Assembly (NCBI RefSeq): GCF_025465995.1
Contig: NZ_JANLNY010000016.1
Coordinates: 1 to 64,000, forward strand
From: Pseudomonas sp. 5P_3.1_Bac2
GTDB taxonomy: Bacteria > Pseudomonadota > Gammaproteobacteria > Pseudomonadales > Pseudomonadaceae
Direction: 5' to 3'
DNA length: 64,000 nt
Position numbers and translations under genes: made by a program. Of this stretch, positions 19,020 to 27,940 are shown piece after piece. How positions within the stretch are numbered: the stretch's first letter is position 1; every line of letters begins with the position of its first letter. The notes beneath the pieces were generated by a model. That model worked only from the letters and a program-made list of their open reading frames with translations, was not told the origin of the DNA and made no database searches.

Positions 19020-19847
19020 TTACTCTGGAACTTGAGTGCGCATCTTCTCGCTGCGGCCACGCAGCCATTCCAGGGTCAGCAGCAACACCACGGAGAAGGC
19101 AATCAGCAGGGTCGCGGCAGCGGCGATGGTTGGCGACAGATTCTCGCGAATACCGCTGAACATCTGCCGCGGCAGCGTGGCTTGCTCAGGGCCGGCGAGG
19201 AACAGGGTGACGACCACCTCATCGAAAGAAGTGGCGAAGGCAAACAGGCCACCACTGATCACCCCGGGGGCAATCAAGGGCAAGGTGACCCGGCGAAACG
19301 CGGTCAGGGGTGAGGCACCAAGGCTGGCCGCGGCGCGCACCAGGTTATGGTTAAAGCCCTGCAAGGTGGCCGACACAGTGATGATCACAAAGGGCACACC
19401 GAGCACTGCGTGGACGATGATCAGCGAGATATAGCTGTTACCCAAGCCCAGCGGGGCGAAGAACAGGTAGCTGGCCACCCCGACGATCACCACCGGCACG
19501 ATCATCGGCGAGATCAGCAGGCTCATCACCAGCGCCTTGCCGCGAAATTCGCCACGGGTCAGACCAATCGAGGCCAGGGTGCCGAACACCATGGCCAGCA
19601 CGGTGGCCGCAGGGGCGACGATCATGCTGTTCTTCAGCGAGCGCATCCACTCGTCTGAGCTAAAGAACGCTTCGTACCAACGCAGCGAGAAGCCTTGCAG
19701 CGGATAAACCAGAAAGGTCCCCGAGTTAAACGACAGCGGGATGATCACCAGCACCGGCAAGATCAAAAACAGCAGCACCAGCGCGACCAAGCTGCGCAGG
19801 CTGTAGTGCCAGATGCGTTCGACAGGTGACATGTAAGGGCTAAGCAT
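19020..19847 (-). CDS. agtD: ABC importer permease (AgtD-like)
   Basis: An inner-membrane permease of about 275 residues in the PotC/CysW class, with six predicted helices and the cytoplasmic EAA loop (AAASLGASPLTAFRRVTLPLIAPG) that docks on the ATPase. I chose the ATG at 19847 because GGAG stands 8 bases before it; an upstream TTG at 19862 has none. It is last in a four-gene operon whose order matches P. aeruginosa agtABCD, reported to import 4-aminobutyrate and 5-aminovalerate (memory of the literature). The substrate here is therefore an inference. Confidence 0.86.
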   Translation of the reverse strand: MLSPYMSPVERIWHYSLRSLVALVLLFLILPVLVIIPLSFNSGTFLVYPLQGFSLRWYEAFFSSDEWMRSLKNSMIVAPAATVLAMVFGTLASIGLTRGEFRGKALVMSLLISPMIVPVVIVGVASYLFFAPLGLGNSYISLIIVHAVLGVPFVIITVSATLQGFNHNLVRAAASLGASPLTAFRRVTLPLIAPGVISGGLFAFATSFDEVVVTLFLAGPEQATLPRQMFSGIRENLSPTIAAAATLLIAFSVVLLLTLEWLRGRSEKMRTQVPE

Positions 19848-19915
19848 GCTCAATCTCCACAAAATTCTGCCGGCTGGGTAAGGCCTCTGGCCCTACCCGC
19901 CCAAGGGCTGGCGGC

Positions 19916-21163
19916 TTAGGCCAGCTTCAACTTACTGGCGCCGACCAACCAGCCGTACACCACATACAGCAGCAAGGTGGCGGCCAGCAGCAGCCCGCCC
20001 AACGCAGTGGCCATACCCCAGTTGATCGAGACGTTGGTGTAGAAGGCGACGAAGTAGCTGATCATCTGATCGTTCGGGCTGCCCAGCAGCGCCGGGGTGA
20101 TGTAGTAGCCAATCGACAAGATAAACACCAGCAAGCCACCGGCACCGACCCCAGCCAGGGTTTGTGGGAAGTACACGCGCCAGAAGCTGACAAACGGATG
20201 GCAACCCAGGGATACCGCCGCACGCATATAGGTCGGCGAGATGCCTTTCATCACGCTGTAGATCGGCAAAATCATAAACGGCAGCATGATGTGCACCATC
20301 GAGATGTACACGCCGACGCGATTGAACACTAACTGCAGCGGCTCATCGATGATGCCCATGGCGATCAGCCCGCTGTTGATCAAGCCGCCGGACTGCAGCA
20401 ACACGATCCAGGCCGCCACACGCACCAGAATGGAAGTCCAGAACGGCAGTAGGACCAAAATCATCAGCAGGTTGCTGGTGCGTGCCGGCAAGTTGGCCAG
20501 CAGGTAAGCCACCGGATAGGCCAGCGCCAGACAGATGGCGGTGATCACCAGGCCCATCCAGAAGGTGCGCACGAAGATATCCAGATAGATCGACTGATCC
20601 GGCGTGGCTTTAGCCACCTCGCCCAGATCATCGATGCGGTGATCGACGGCGGCGAGCAAGTAATAGGGGGTGACATTGCTGCTGTTGCGGCGGATCACCT
20701 GCCAGTAAGCCGGATCGCCCCAACGTTCATCCAACGCCTCCAAGGCGTTCTTATACGACTCAGGCTCAGTAGCCAGCGGCAGTTTGCGCGCCGTGCTGCT
20801 GATCAGGCTGCGGTAGCCGGCCAGTTCCATATTCAGGCGTTTAGACAGATCGCCAAGCACGCGCTGCTTTTGCGCCAGCACGATGTCTTCGGCCATGGCC
20901 TTGTACACCGCCTCGTGGGGCAGGCCGCGACCGTCCCAGGCGTCGATCGCCGCTACGGTTTGCGGCAACGAGCTGACCACTTCCGGGTTTTCCACACTGC
21001 GCCAGAGCAAGGCGCCGATGGGCAGGATAAAGGTCAACAGAAGAAACACCACCAGCGGCAGAATCAACGCCTTGGATTTGAGCCGGTTAAACCGCTCGGC
21101 ACGGGCCAAACGCTGCTTAAGGCTGGACTCAGGAAATTCAGTGGCGGGCATAACGCTGGCCAT
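19916..21163 (-). CDS. agtC: ABC importer permease with large periplasmic loop (AgtC-like)
   Basis: This PotB-class permease of about 415 residues has one N-terminal helix at about 35-60. A periplasmic insertion of roughly 150 residues follows (around LWRSVENPEVV to TPDQSIYLD), then the permease core with an EAA loop ending in VYFPQTLAGVG. The long insertion is characteristic of this spermidine/amine permease subtype. The ATG at 21163 has GGAG at the best spacing; an ATG at 21181 is an alternative. It pairs with AgtD. Confidence 0.85.
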   Translation of the reverse strand: MASVMPATEFPESSLKQRLARAERFNRLKSKALILPLVVFLLLTFILPIGALLWRSVENPEVVSSLPQTVAAIDAWDGRGLPHEAVYKAMAEDIVLAQKQRVLGDLSKRLNMELAGYRSLISSTARKLPLATEPESYKNALEALDERWGDPAYWQVIRRNSSNVTPYYLLAAVDHRIDDLGEVAKATPDQSIYLDIFVRTFWMGLVITAICLALAYPVAYLLANLPARTSNLLMILVLLPFWTSILVRVAAWIVLLQSGGLINSGLIAMGIIDEPLQLVFNRVGVYISMVHIMLPFMILPIYSVMKGISPTYMRAAVSLGCHPFVSFWRVYFPQTLAGVGAGGLLVFILSIGYYITPALLGSPNDQMISYFVAFYTNVSINWGMATALGGLLLAATLLLYVVYGWLVGASKLKLA

Positions 21164-21211
21164 GGATGACTCCGCATGCAATCGTCGCCTCGGGCGACGA
21201 AGAAATCAGGT

Positions 21212-21288
21212 CGCGTTGCCTGTGCCGACACACCGGGCAACGCGGGGTTAAGCCAGGCTGGCGGCGGCACGCAGGCCACCGCCAGCCT
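21212..21288 (-). repeat. Two hairpins between agtB and agtC
   Basis: Two strong inverted repeats fill the gap after the binding-protein gene: AGGCTGGCGG/CCGCCAGCCT (21255-21264 with 21279-21288) and CGCGTTGCC/GGCAACGCG (21212-21220 with 21236-21244). Neither has a U-run. Such structures after binding-protein genes often stabilise the upstream mRNA 3' end, giving more binding protein than permease. Confidence 0.6.
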
Positions 21289-21293
21289 TCGCC

Positions 21294-22325
21294 TTAGCGT
21301 GCAGCCCAGGCGTTGAAGCGTTGTTCCAGCTGCTCGCCGTAATCAGCCCAGAAGGTCACGTCGATGGCCACTTGGTTCTCGATGTTTTCCGGGGTGGTCG
21401 GCATCACTTTCAAACGCTCAGGCGCCAGCAGTGGCACGGCAGCTTTGCGAGTAGGACCGTAGGCGATGTTTTCCGAGAAGACTTTCTGCGCTTCTGGGGT
21501 GACCGCGAACTTGATAAAGGCCTTGGCCGCGTCCTGATCTTTGGCCCCAGTTGGGATAGCCCAGGAGTCGAAGTCGTAGATGCCGCCGTTCCACACCACT
21601 TCCAGGTTGCTCTCGCCCTGTACCGCAGCGATGCGACCGTTGTACGCCGAGCTCATCACGACATCGCCGGAGACCAGATACTGTGGCGGTTGCGCACCGG
21701 CTTCCCACCACTGAATGTGCGGCTTGAGCTCATCCAGTTTGCGGAACGCGCGGTCCACCCCTTCTGGGGTGGCCAGCACTTGGTAGACGTCCTTCGGCAG
21801 GACGCCGTCGGCCATCAGAGCGAACTCCAGGGTGTACTTGGCGCCTTTACGCAGGCCACGCTTGCCGGGGAATTTCTTCACGTCCCAGAAATCGGCCCAA
21901 CCTTGTGGCGCGCTGGCCAGTTTGTCGGCGTTGTAAGCCAACACCGTGGACCACACGAAGAAGCCAATGCCGCAGGGCTGGATGGTGCCGGGAACGAAGT
22001 CCTCCGGATTACCGAACTCAGCCGGATCGAGCGGCTCGAACAAGCCCTCGTCGCAGCCGCGAGCCAGTTCTGGCGACTCGACTTCGAGCAGGCTCCAGCT
22101 CACGCTTTTGGTGTCGACCATGGCTTTTACGCGGGCCATTTCGCCGTTGTATTCACCGGCTACGACTTTGTGCCCGGTGGCCTTTTCGAACGGGCCGTTG
22201 AACGCCTTAACTTGCGCTTCCTTACTGGCACCGCCAAATGAGATCGCGGTCAGGTCAGCGGCCAAGGCCTGCGCCCCACACGCCACGCCTACGGCCAGAA
22301 CCGCGAGTTTCAGGGATTTCTTCAT
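21294..22325 (-). CDS. agtB: Periplasmic substrate-binding protein (AgtB-like)
   Basis: A 343-residue extracellular solute-binding protein of the PotD/spermidine class. It has a clear Sec signal peptide (MKKSLKLAVLAVGVACGAQALA, cleavage near residue 22) and then ADLTAISFGGASKEAQ. The domain contains the hinge-region tryptophans and acidic residues usual for amine binders. It would deliver substrate to AgtC/AgtD. It is second in the operon, 42 bases after the ATPase gene, and followed by stabilising hairpins. Confidence 0.87.
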   Translation of the reverse strand: MKKSLKLAVLAVGVACGAQALAADLTAISFGGASKEAQVKAFNGPFEKATGHKVVAGEYNGEMARVKAMVDTKSVSWSLLEVESPELARGCDEGLFEPLDPAEFGNPEDFVPGTIQPCGIGFFVWSTVLAYNADKLASAPQGWADFWDVKKFPGKRGLRKGAKYTLEFALMADGVLPKDVYQVLATPEGVDRAFRKLDELKPHIQWWEAGAQPPQYLVSGDVVMSSAYNGRIAAVQGESNLEVVWNGGIYDFDSWAIPTGAKDQDAAKAFIKFAVTPEAQKVFSENIAYGPTRKAAVPLLAPERLKVMPTTPENIENQVAIDVTFWADYGEQLEQRFNAWAAR

Positions 22326-22367
22326 TGTTCTAATCTCCTCTGTGTTGCTGGATCAGATGGTTGACGT

Positions 22368-23480
22368 TTAGTCAGGCATAAGCGGGTCGAGGGCGCGGCC
22401 ATGTTCCACCTGCCAACCCAACGGCACCAAATCGCCGACGCTGAGCGCCGCATCCAGTTCTGCTACTGGCTGCTTCACGTAAAAGTCGTCCTTGCCGCAT
22501 ACCTCCATGCGAATCCGCACGTGATCGCCCAAGTAAATAAACTCGGCTACGCGACCGGAGAACCGGTTGCGGCAAGCCTCGCTGTGGCCATTGAGGCGCA
22601 CTCGTTCAGGGCGGATCGACAAAGTCACCGGCTCACCCACTTGGCCGACATTCACGGCCAGAGCCTCGATCTGCTCGCCACGGGCCAAAGTGATGGTGCA
22701 ACGATCCCCATCGCGGCTGGCGAGACGCCCACTAATACGGTTGTTTTCGCCAATAAAGTTGGCGACGAAGGTGTTGCTCGGCTGCTCGTACAAGGTGCGT
22801 GGATCAGCGATTTGCTGGATCTCGCCCTGATGGAACACCGCCACCCGATCAGACATGGTCAGCGCTTCGCCCTGGTCATGGGTGACGTACACCACGGTGA
22901 CGCCCAGGCGTTGATGCAGGTGTTTGATTTCCATCTGCATGTGTTCACGCAGTTGTTTATCCAGCGCGCCCAGCGGCTCATCCATCAACACCAGTTGCGG
23001 CTCAAACACCAGCGCCCGGGCCAGGGCCACACGCTGCTGTTGACCACCGGAAAGCTGGCCGGGATAGCGGTTGCGGAAGTTATCCAGCTGCACCATGGCC
23101 AGGGCTTTTTTCACCCGTTCGGTGCTGTCGGTGCGCGACATGCCACGCACGCTCAGCGGGAACGCGAGGTTCTCAGCCACTGTCATGTGCGGGAACAGCG
23201 CGTAGTTCTGGAACACCATGCCGATGTCGCGTTTGTGCGGCGGCAGACGGTTGAGGGAGCGCCCACCGAGCAGAATTTCCCCTGCGGTTGGCGTCTCGAA
23301 GCCCGCCAGCATCATCAGGCTGGTGGTTTTGCCCGAGCCGGACGGCCCCAGCAAGGTGAGAAACTCACCCTTGCGAATATCCAGATTGAGATCTTTGACG
23401 ATCAGGTTTTCGCCGTCGTAGCTCTTTTGCACGCCACGGAAGCTCACCAATACATCGCTTGCCTGAGACCCGGTCATCAC
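22368..23480 (-). CDS. agtA: ABC importer ATPase (AgtA-like, PotA class)
   Basis: This ATPase drives uptake through AgtC/AgtD. The 370-residue protein has Walker A GPSGSGKT at 45-52, signature LSGGQ at 143-147 and Walker B LVLMDE at 163-168, followed by an H-loop and a C-terminal TOBE domain of about 120 residues. It is first in the operon; about 110-125 bases upstream is a perfect TGTAGG-N6-CCTACA dyad. The response regulator gene lies upstream on the same strand. Confidence 0.9.
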   Translation of the reverse strand: MMTGSQASDVLVSFRGVQKSYDGENLIVKDLNLDIRKGEFLTLLGPSGSGKTTSLMMLAGFETPTAGEILLGGRSLNRLPPHKRDIGMVFQNYALFPHMTVAENLAFPLSVRGMSRTDSTERVKKALAMVQLDNFRNRYPGQLSGGQQQRVALARALVFEPQLVLMDEPLGALDKQLREHMQMEIKHLHQRLGVTVVYVTHDQGEALTMSDRVAVFHQGEIQQIADPRTLYEQPSNTFVANFIGENNRISGRLASRDGDRCTITLARGEQIEALAVNVGQVGEPVTLSIRPERVRLNGHSEACRNRFSGRVAEFIYLGDHVRIRMEVCGKDDFYVKQPVAELDAALSVGDLVPLGWQVEHGRALDPLMPD

Positions 23481-23588
23481 CCCACCTTTTTTGTTGTCTT
23501 GAGCTCAATGGCACAAGACTAGAGGGGGTATTAACTGGAAAGAATCAGGCAGGATGACAACCTTCGGTAGGGTAGTCGGAGTATTTTT

Positions 23589-23606
23589 TGTAGGGCGATT
23601 CCTACA
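23589..23606. promoter_or_regulatory. TGTAGG-N6-CCTACA dyad, candidate AgtR operator
   Basis: This perfect 6-bp inverted repeat with a 6-base spacer lies between agtR and agtA, in a T- and A-flanked context. It has the same geometry as the GacA site TGTAAG-N6-CTTACA recognised by a NarL/LuxR-type regulator. Since the neighbouring agtR encodes that class of regulator, this is the natural candidate site for activation of agtABCD. Additional TAGG half-sites lie at about 23567-23575. Confidence 0.55.
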
Positions 23607-23723
23607 TAAAAACACCCGACACCCCATGAGTCAAGGCAGTGCACCAGCGCACCACAAAGGCCCGCCCTAGAGGCCTTGCAAGGCCATGGACAACCGCCAT
23701 AGACGGGCTTTAAGCGCCCTGTT

Positions 23724-24368
23724 TTAGAACAGTTTATGTTCTACCGCATACCTCACTAGGTCAGCCACCGAGTGGATGCCGAGTTTCTGCATCAAGCGGG
23801 CTTTATGGGTACTGACGGTTTTATTGCTCACCGCCAAATGCTGCGCGATCTCATTCACCCCCTCGCCGCGAACCAAACGCTCGAATACCGAAAACTCACG
23901 CTCGGACAGTTGCGCATGGGAGGGCCGCGCATCGGTCAGGCCGACCTCAAAGACCATGCGGTCGGCCAGCGCCGGATCGATATAGCGGCCACCAGCGGCG
24001 ACCTTGCGAATCGCCGTGATCAGCAATGCCGGATCGCTGTCCTTGGTCGCGTAGCCCGCGGCGCCGACCTTCAGCGCCCGGGCCGCCATCTGCGCCTCAT
24101 CGTGCATGGACAACATGAGGATCGCCGGCGGCTGTGCGAGAGCGCGAATCCGTGGAATCGCCTCCAGGCCGCTCACCCCCGGCATGGAGATATCCAACAG
24201 CACCACATCGCACTCGACTTTGCGCAGCAGCTCAAGCAACTGCTCGCCATGGCTGGCCTCGCCCACCACCTCCAAATCACGGGCCATGCCGATCAACTGT
24301 TTAATGCCCTCACGGACGATGGTGTGATCTTCTGCCACTACAACCCTAATCAAGGTTTTGCTCCTCAT
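23724..24368 (-). CDS. agtR: NarL-family response regulator (AgtR-like)
   Basis: The 214-residue regulator has a receiver domain with the acidic pocket (AEDH at 12-15), phospho-acceptor Asp59 in VVLLDISMPG and a conserved lysine in KVGAAGYATKDSD. The LuxR-type helix-turn-helix is at about 150-210 (LSEREFSVFERL to VSNKTVSTHKARLMQKLG). It overlaps the upstream sensor gene by 23 bases. P. aeruginosa AgtR responds to GABA/aminovalerate and has also been linked to peptidoglycan or GlcNAc sensing (from memory). Confidence 0.88.
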   Translation of the reverse strand: MRSKTLIRVVVAEDHTIVREGIKQLIGMARDLEVVGEASHGEQLLELLRKVECDVVLLDISMPGVSGLEAIPRIRALAQPPAILMLSMHDEAQMAARALKVGAAGYATKDSDPALLITAIRKVAAGGRYIDPALADRMVFEVGLTDARPSHAQLSEREFSVFERLVRGEGVNEIAQHLAVSNKTVSTHKARLMQKLGIHSVADLVRYAVEHKLF

Positions 24369-26751
24369 CAGCGACCGGCACCCGCACCAGCAGCGTAGTG
24401 CCCTCCCCCGGCAGGCTGTCGATCTGCAACTCGCCGCCGAGCATTAATACCCGTTCCTGCATGCCCACCAAGCCAAACGACTGTCCGGGTTTACGTTGTT
24501 CCGGGGCAAAGCCCTGACCATCATCGATCACGCTCAGGCACAGCTCCCCCGCTTCCTGGCGCAAATAAACCTGCACGCTGTGGGCCTGGGCATGGCGCAA
24601 CACGTTGGTCAAAGCCTCCTGCAAAACCCGAAACAGGCCGATGGCCTTGGCATCACTGATGCTCGCCACCTGCTCCGGCACCTGAACCAAGCAAGGGATC
24701 TGCGTGCGCGCCTCAAAGCGCCGGACTTGCCACTCGATAGCCGAGGCAATGCCGGCATCCAGAATCGGCGGGCGCAGCGCCGTGGCCACATCGCGCACCA
24801 GCTGGAACAGCTGAGCGATCAGGCGCTTCATGCTCTGCAGACGCTCATCCAAGCCGTCCAGCTGGCCGCCGAACGCCAGCTCGCACATGGCGGTTTCCAG
24901 CTTGAGCACGGTGAGCACCTGGCCCAGTTCATCGTGAACTTCACGGGCAATGCGCGCCTTTTCCTCTTCGCGCACCGACTCTAAGTGCGCCGCCAGCTCG
25001 CGCAGGTGGGCGCGGGAGTCGGCCAACTCCAGCTCCACCTGTTTATTGGTGCTGATATCCCAGACGATGCCATCCCACACCACCACGCCATTGGGCAGGA
25101 GGCGCGTGGTGGCTTTGATATCAGCCCAACGCACCAGCCCGTCGCGGGTGACGATGCGCCCCTGCCACTGCCAGTCACTGTCGGTGCTGAAGGCCTGGCT
25201 CTGGATGCGTAAGTAGTCGGCCAAGTCATCGCCGTGCACCAGACTGCGAATGCCGCGCTCCGGACGTTGCAGTTCATGGGGCGGATAGCCGACCAAGTCC
25301 TGGCTGGCGGCGCTGATATAGGCAAACTCCACCGCTTTCTCGGCGGGATAACGCTCCAGGCGAAACACCAGGCCCGGCACGTTGCCGGCAATGCCTTGCA
25401 GGCGCGCCTCGCTTTCTTGCAGAGCGGCTTGCGCACGGCGCCGTTCACTGATGTCCGTGAGGAACACCACCAGATACTCACTGCGACCAAAGCGTAAAAA
25501 ACTTAAGGACACCGCCACCGGCAAGGTCGCGCCATCGGCCTGTCGATACTCCACCTCATAGCCGCGCGCACCCTGTTCACTGCTGCGCGCCTGACGCCAG
25601 AGCTGCAACCAGCGGTCCATGTCCATCTGCGGATCGAGGCGCTGCAAGGGCAGGTCGACCAAGGCGCCGTCGGCGAACTTGAGCATCTGCTGGGCCGCAG
25701 CATTGGCGTAGCGCACATGGCTGTCCCAGTTCACCCAAAGGATGCCCACGGTGCTGTGGTCGATGGAAAACTGACTTAAGCGCAGCGCCTGCTCGGCCTC
25801 TTCACGACGGCTGATCACCTCGCGCGCTTCAATCAACTGACGCTCAAGCAAACGCCGCTGGCTGAGCAAGTAGCTCACCAGCAAGCCTGCCGCCAGCAGC
25901 AACACCAACAGCAGTGCACTGATGCTGCGCCAGAACGGCAACGGGTCGACCGAGACGCTGCGATCCAGGGCAAACCATTTGTTGTGGATGCGCTCCAGCT
26001 CATTCGCGGGCATGGCTTGCAGCGCTTGTTCGAGGATGGTCCCGAGCATGGGCTGATCGGGCCGGCTGGCAATACGCAACAACTGCGGCAAACCCACATC
26101 GCCGACGACACTCAGGCTGGCGAACTGTGGCTCGCGCAGCAGCAGGCTGAGCTGCGCCTCATCCACCACGGCGTAACTGGCATTCTGACGCTGCAACACC
26201 TCAAGGGCCTCGCGCTCGCTGCTGACGATCTGCAAGCGCAGGTTGGCGTGGCTGCGCTGCAGATAATCCAGCGCCTGGCTGGGACCGCGCAGCACCACCA
26301 CGTCATCGCGACTCAGTTGCTCCAAATCCAGCGCGCCACCACTGCGCCGCTCGCCCACCACTAAGTGCGGCACCCGTAGATAAGGGTCGGAGAAGTGCCA
26401 ACGGCGCAGACTCGCTGGGGTCTGCTGCAAACCTGGGGCGAGATCCACTTCGCCACGTTGCAAGGCTTGCTCCAGTTCCACTTGCGAGCTAAAGCGCAGC
26501 CACAGCGGCTGCACCTTTAGCCCGCGCAGCAGCTGGCTGATCAACTCCACATTGGCCCCGGACAGCTCGCCGTGGCGCGGCTCGAATTGCGCCCACGGCG
26601 CTTGCATGATCAGTCCCACACGCAACTGCGGATGCTCCTGCAACCACTGTTGCTGCTCCGGTTTCAGGCCATCGGCCAAGAGCAGCGCCGGCCACAACCA
26701 CAACACCCAAAGAAACCGCACGACGCTGGCACTCCCAAGATTGTCAGGCAA
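24346..26751 (-). CDS. agtS: Hybrid-input sensor histidine kinase (AgtS-like)
   Basis: The 801-residue membrane kinase has a signal peptide, then a periplasmic SBP_bac_3 domain at about 30-265 like amino-acid binding proteins. One membrane helix follows at about 273-298, then two PAS domains (about 330-450 and 460-580) and a HisKA_3/HATPase module. The H-box is AREVHDELGQVLTVLKLE with His near 610, and the G-boxes DDGQGFAPE and GLVGMQER are visible. Direct ligand sensing by a fused binding-protein domain suits control of an amino-acid importer. agtR follows with overlap. Confidence 0.88.
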   Translation of the reverse strand: MPDNLGSASVVRFLWVLWLWPALLLADGLKPEQQQWLQEHPQLRVGLIMQAPWAQFEPRHGELSGANVELISQLLRGLKVQPLWLRFSSQVELEQALQRGEVDLAPGLQQTPASLRRWHFSDPYLRVPHLVVGERRSGGALDLEQLSRDDVVVLRGPSQALDYLQRSHANLRLQIVSSEREALEVLQRQNASYAVVDEAQLSLLLREPQFASLSVVGDVGLPQLLRIASRPDQPMLGTILEQALQAMPANELERIHNKWFALDRSVSVDPLPFWRSISALLLVLLLAAGLLVSYLLSQRRLLERQLIEAREVISRREEAEQALRLSQFSIDHSTVGILWVNWDSHVRYANAAAQQMLKFADGALVDLPLQRLDPQMDMDRWLQLWRQARSSEQGARGYEVEYRQADGATLPVAVSLSFLRFGRSEYLVVFLTDISERRRAQAALQESEARLQGIAGNVPGLVFRLERYPAEKAVEFAYISAASQDLVGYPPHELQRPERGIRSLVHGDDLADYLRIQSQAFSTDSDWQWQGRIVTRDGLVRWADIKATTRLLPNGVVVWDGIVWDISTNKQVELELADSRAHLRELAAHLESVREEEKARIAREVHDELGQVLTVLKLETAMCELAFGGQLDGLDERLQSMKRLIAQLFQLVRDVATALRPPILDAGIASAIEWQVRRFEARTQIPCLVQVPEQVASISDAKAIGLFRVLQEALTNVLRHAQAHSVQVYLRQEAGELCLSVIDDGQGFAPEQRKPGQSFGLVGMQERVLMLGGELQIDSLPGEGTTLLVRVPVADEEQNLD

Positions 26752-26857
26752 AATGTGCCGCTAACTTACTCAGTAATGGCCATCGCGCACTAGTGTTAAT
26801 CTGCCAACCCACTGCTCACGGCGCGCAGAGCGCCCCGCTTGTGTATAGGAAATCGCC

Positions 26858-27919
26858 ATGTCCCATCGCCCCCGCCACCTGTTGCTGTGTCTGTTAGTAA
26901 CTGCATTGAGCAGCGCTGCCGCGTATGGCGAAGAGGCGCCTGATAAGACAGCGACTAATCCTGCCAACACCAGCGAGAGCGATGCCGCGCCGGCTCCGGC
27001 AGCAGCGCCAGAAGTGGTTCGCGCGCCGCTACCTGAGCGCAGTCAGGCCGAGGCAGAAGCCTTAGAGCAACAGCTGGAAGCCAAGCAACAGCAACAACTG
27101 CAAGGCGCCGATGAAAGCTTTTTAGCCCTGTGGCTGCCAGCCAATGTGGCTGAGCCCAGCGGCGTGGTGGTGCTGCTGCCCGGTAGCGAAGAGAGCGCGG
27201 ACGATCCACGGAGTATCGGCCCGCTGCGGCACAAGTTGCCTGATGGCGGCTGGCATAGTCTGAGCTTAAGTTTGCCCAGTCCGGCCAGTGATATTCCGTT
27301 GCAACGCCCCGCGCCGCAGACGCCAACGTCTCCGCAGCCGGCAGAGACGGAGCAGCCTGCAAGCGAAGCGTCAGCTAAGGACGAGACACCCGCCGAGCCG
27401 GCGCCAGCGGATGCCCAGACAGATACCAGCCCAGATAAAACAGTCGCTGTCGACAGCGCGAAACAATTGGAAGAGCAACGTAGCGCCTATAGCCAGCGGG
27501 TCATGGCGCGCATTGACGCCGGCCTTAAATTCGCCGCTGAGCACAACGCCCAGAGCATCACCCTGCTCGGCCACGGCAGCGGCGCCTATTGGGCGGCGCG
27601 TTATCTGCAGGAACATAAAGAGGCCAAAGTGCAGCAGTTGATTGCGCTCGATGCCCAACTGCCCGCAGGCTTCACCCCACCGCTGGATGAGCTGCTGCCG
27701 GCCCTGCAGCTAAGCACCGCCGACCTGTTTAATAACAACGAGCCACTCAGCAGCCAAGCCGCGCGCAAACGCTTGCAGGCCAGTAAGCGTCTGCAGCACC
27801 CCAGCTACACCCAGATAGCCCTCAAAGCCCTGCCCGGCAACCCGCCAGTGGCCCAGGAGCAAACCTACCGGCGCATCCGTGGCTGGCTGAGCGAACAAGC
27901 TAAGACGCCGAAAAAATAA
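26858..27919 (+). CDS. DUF3530 family exported alpha/beta-hydrolase-like protein
   Basis: A 353-residue protein with a Sec signal (about residues 1-24: HLLLCLLVTALSSAAAYG). It has a low-complexity Ala/Pro/Glu region, a hydrolase-like core with VVVLLPGSEES and the nucleophile-elbow-like LLGHGSGAYWAARYL near residue 232, and a second Pro/Ala/Thr-rich linker splitting the two. DUF3530 proteins are predicted periplasmic alpha/beta hydrolases of unknown substrate. It is divergent from agtS and convergent with the DnaJ-domain gene. Confidence 0.8.
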   Translation: MSHRPRHLLLCLLVTALSSAAAYGEEAPDKTATNPANTSESDAAPAPAAAPEVVRAPLPERSQAEAEALEQQLEAKQQQQLQGADESFLALWLPANVAEPSGVVVLLPGSEESADDPRSIGPLRHKLPDGGWHSLSLSLPSPASDIPLQRPAPQTPTSPQPAETEQPASEASAKDETPAEPAPADAQTDTSPDKTVAVDSAKQLEEQRSAYSQRVMARIDAGLKFAAEHNAQSITLLGHGSGAYWAARYLQEHKEAKVQQLIALDAQLPAGFTPPLDELLPALQLSTADLFNNNEPLSSQAARKRLQASKRLQHPSYTQIALKALPGNPPVAQEQTYRRIRGWLSEQAKTPKK

Positions 27920-27940
27920 ACCCCCAGGGGTGGCTGAGCG

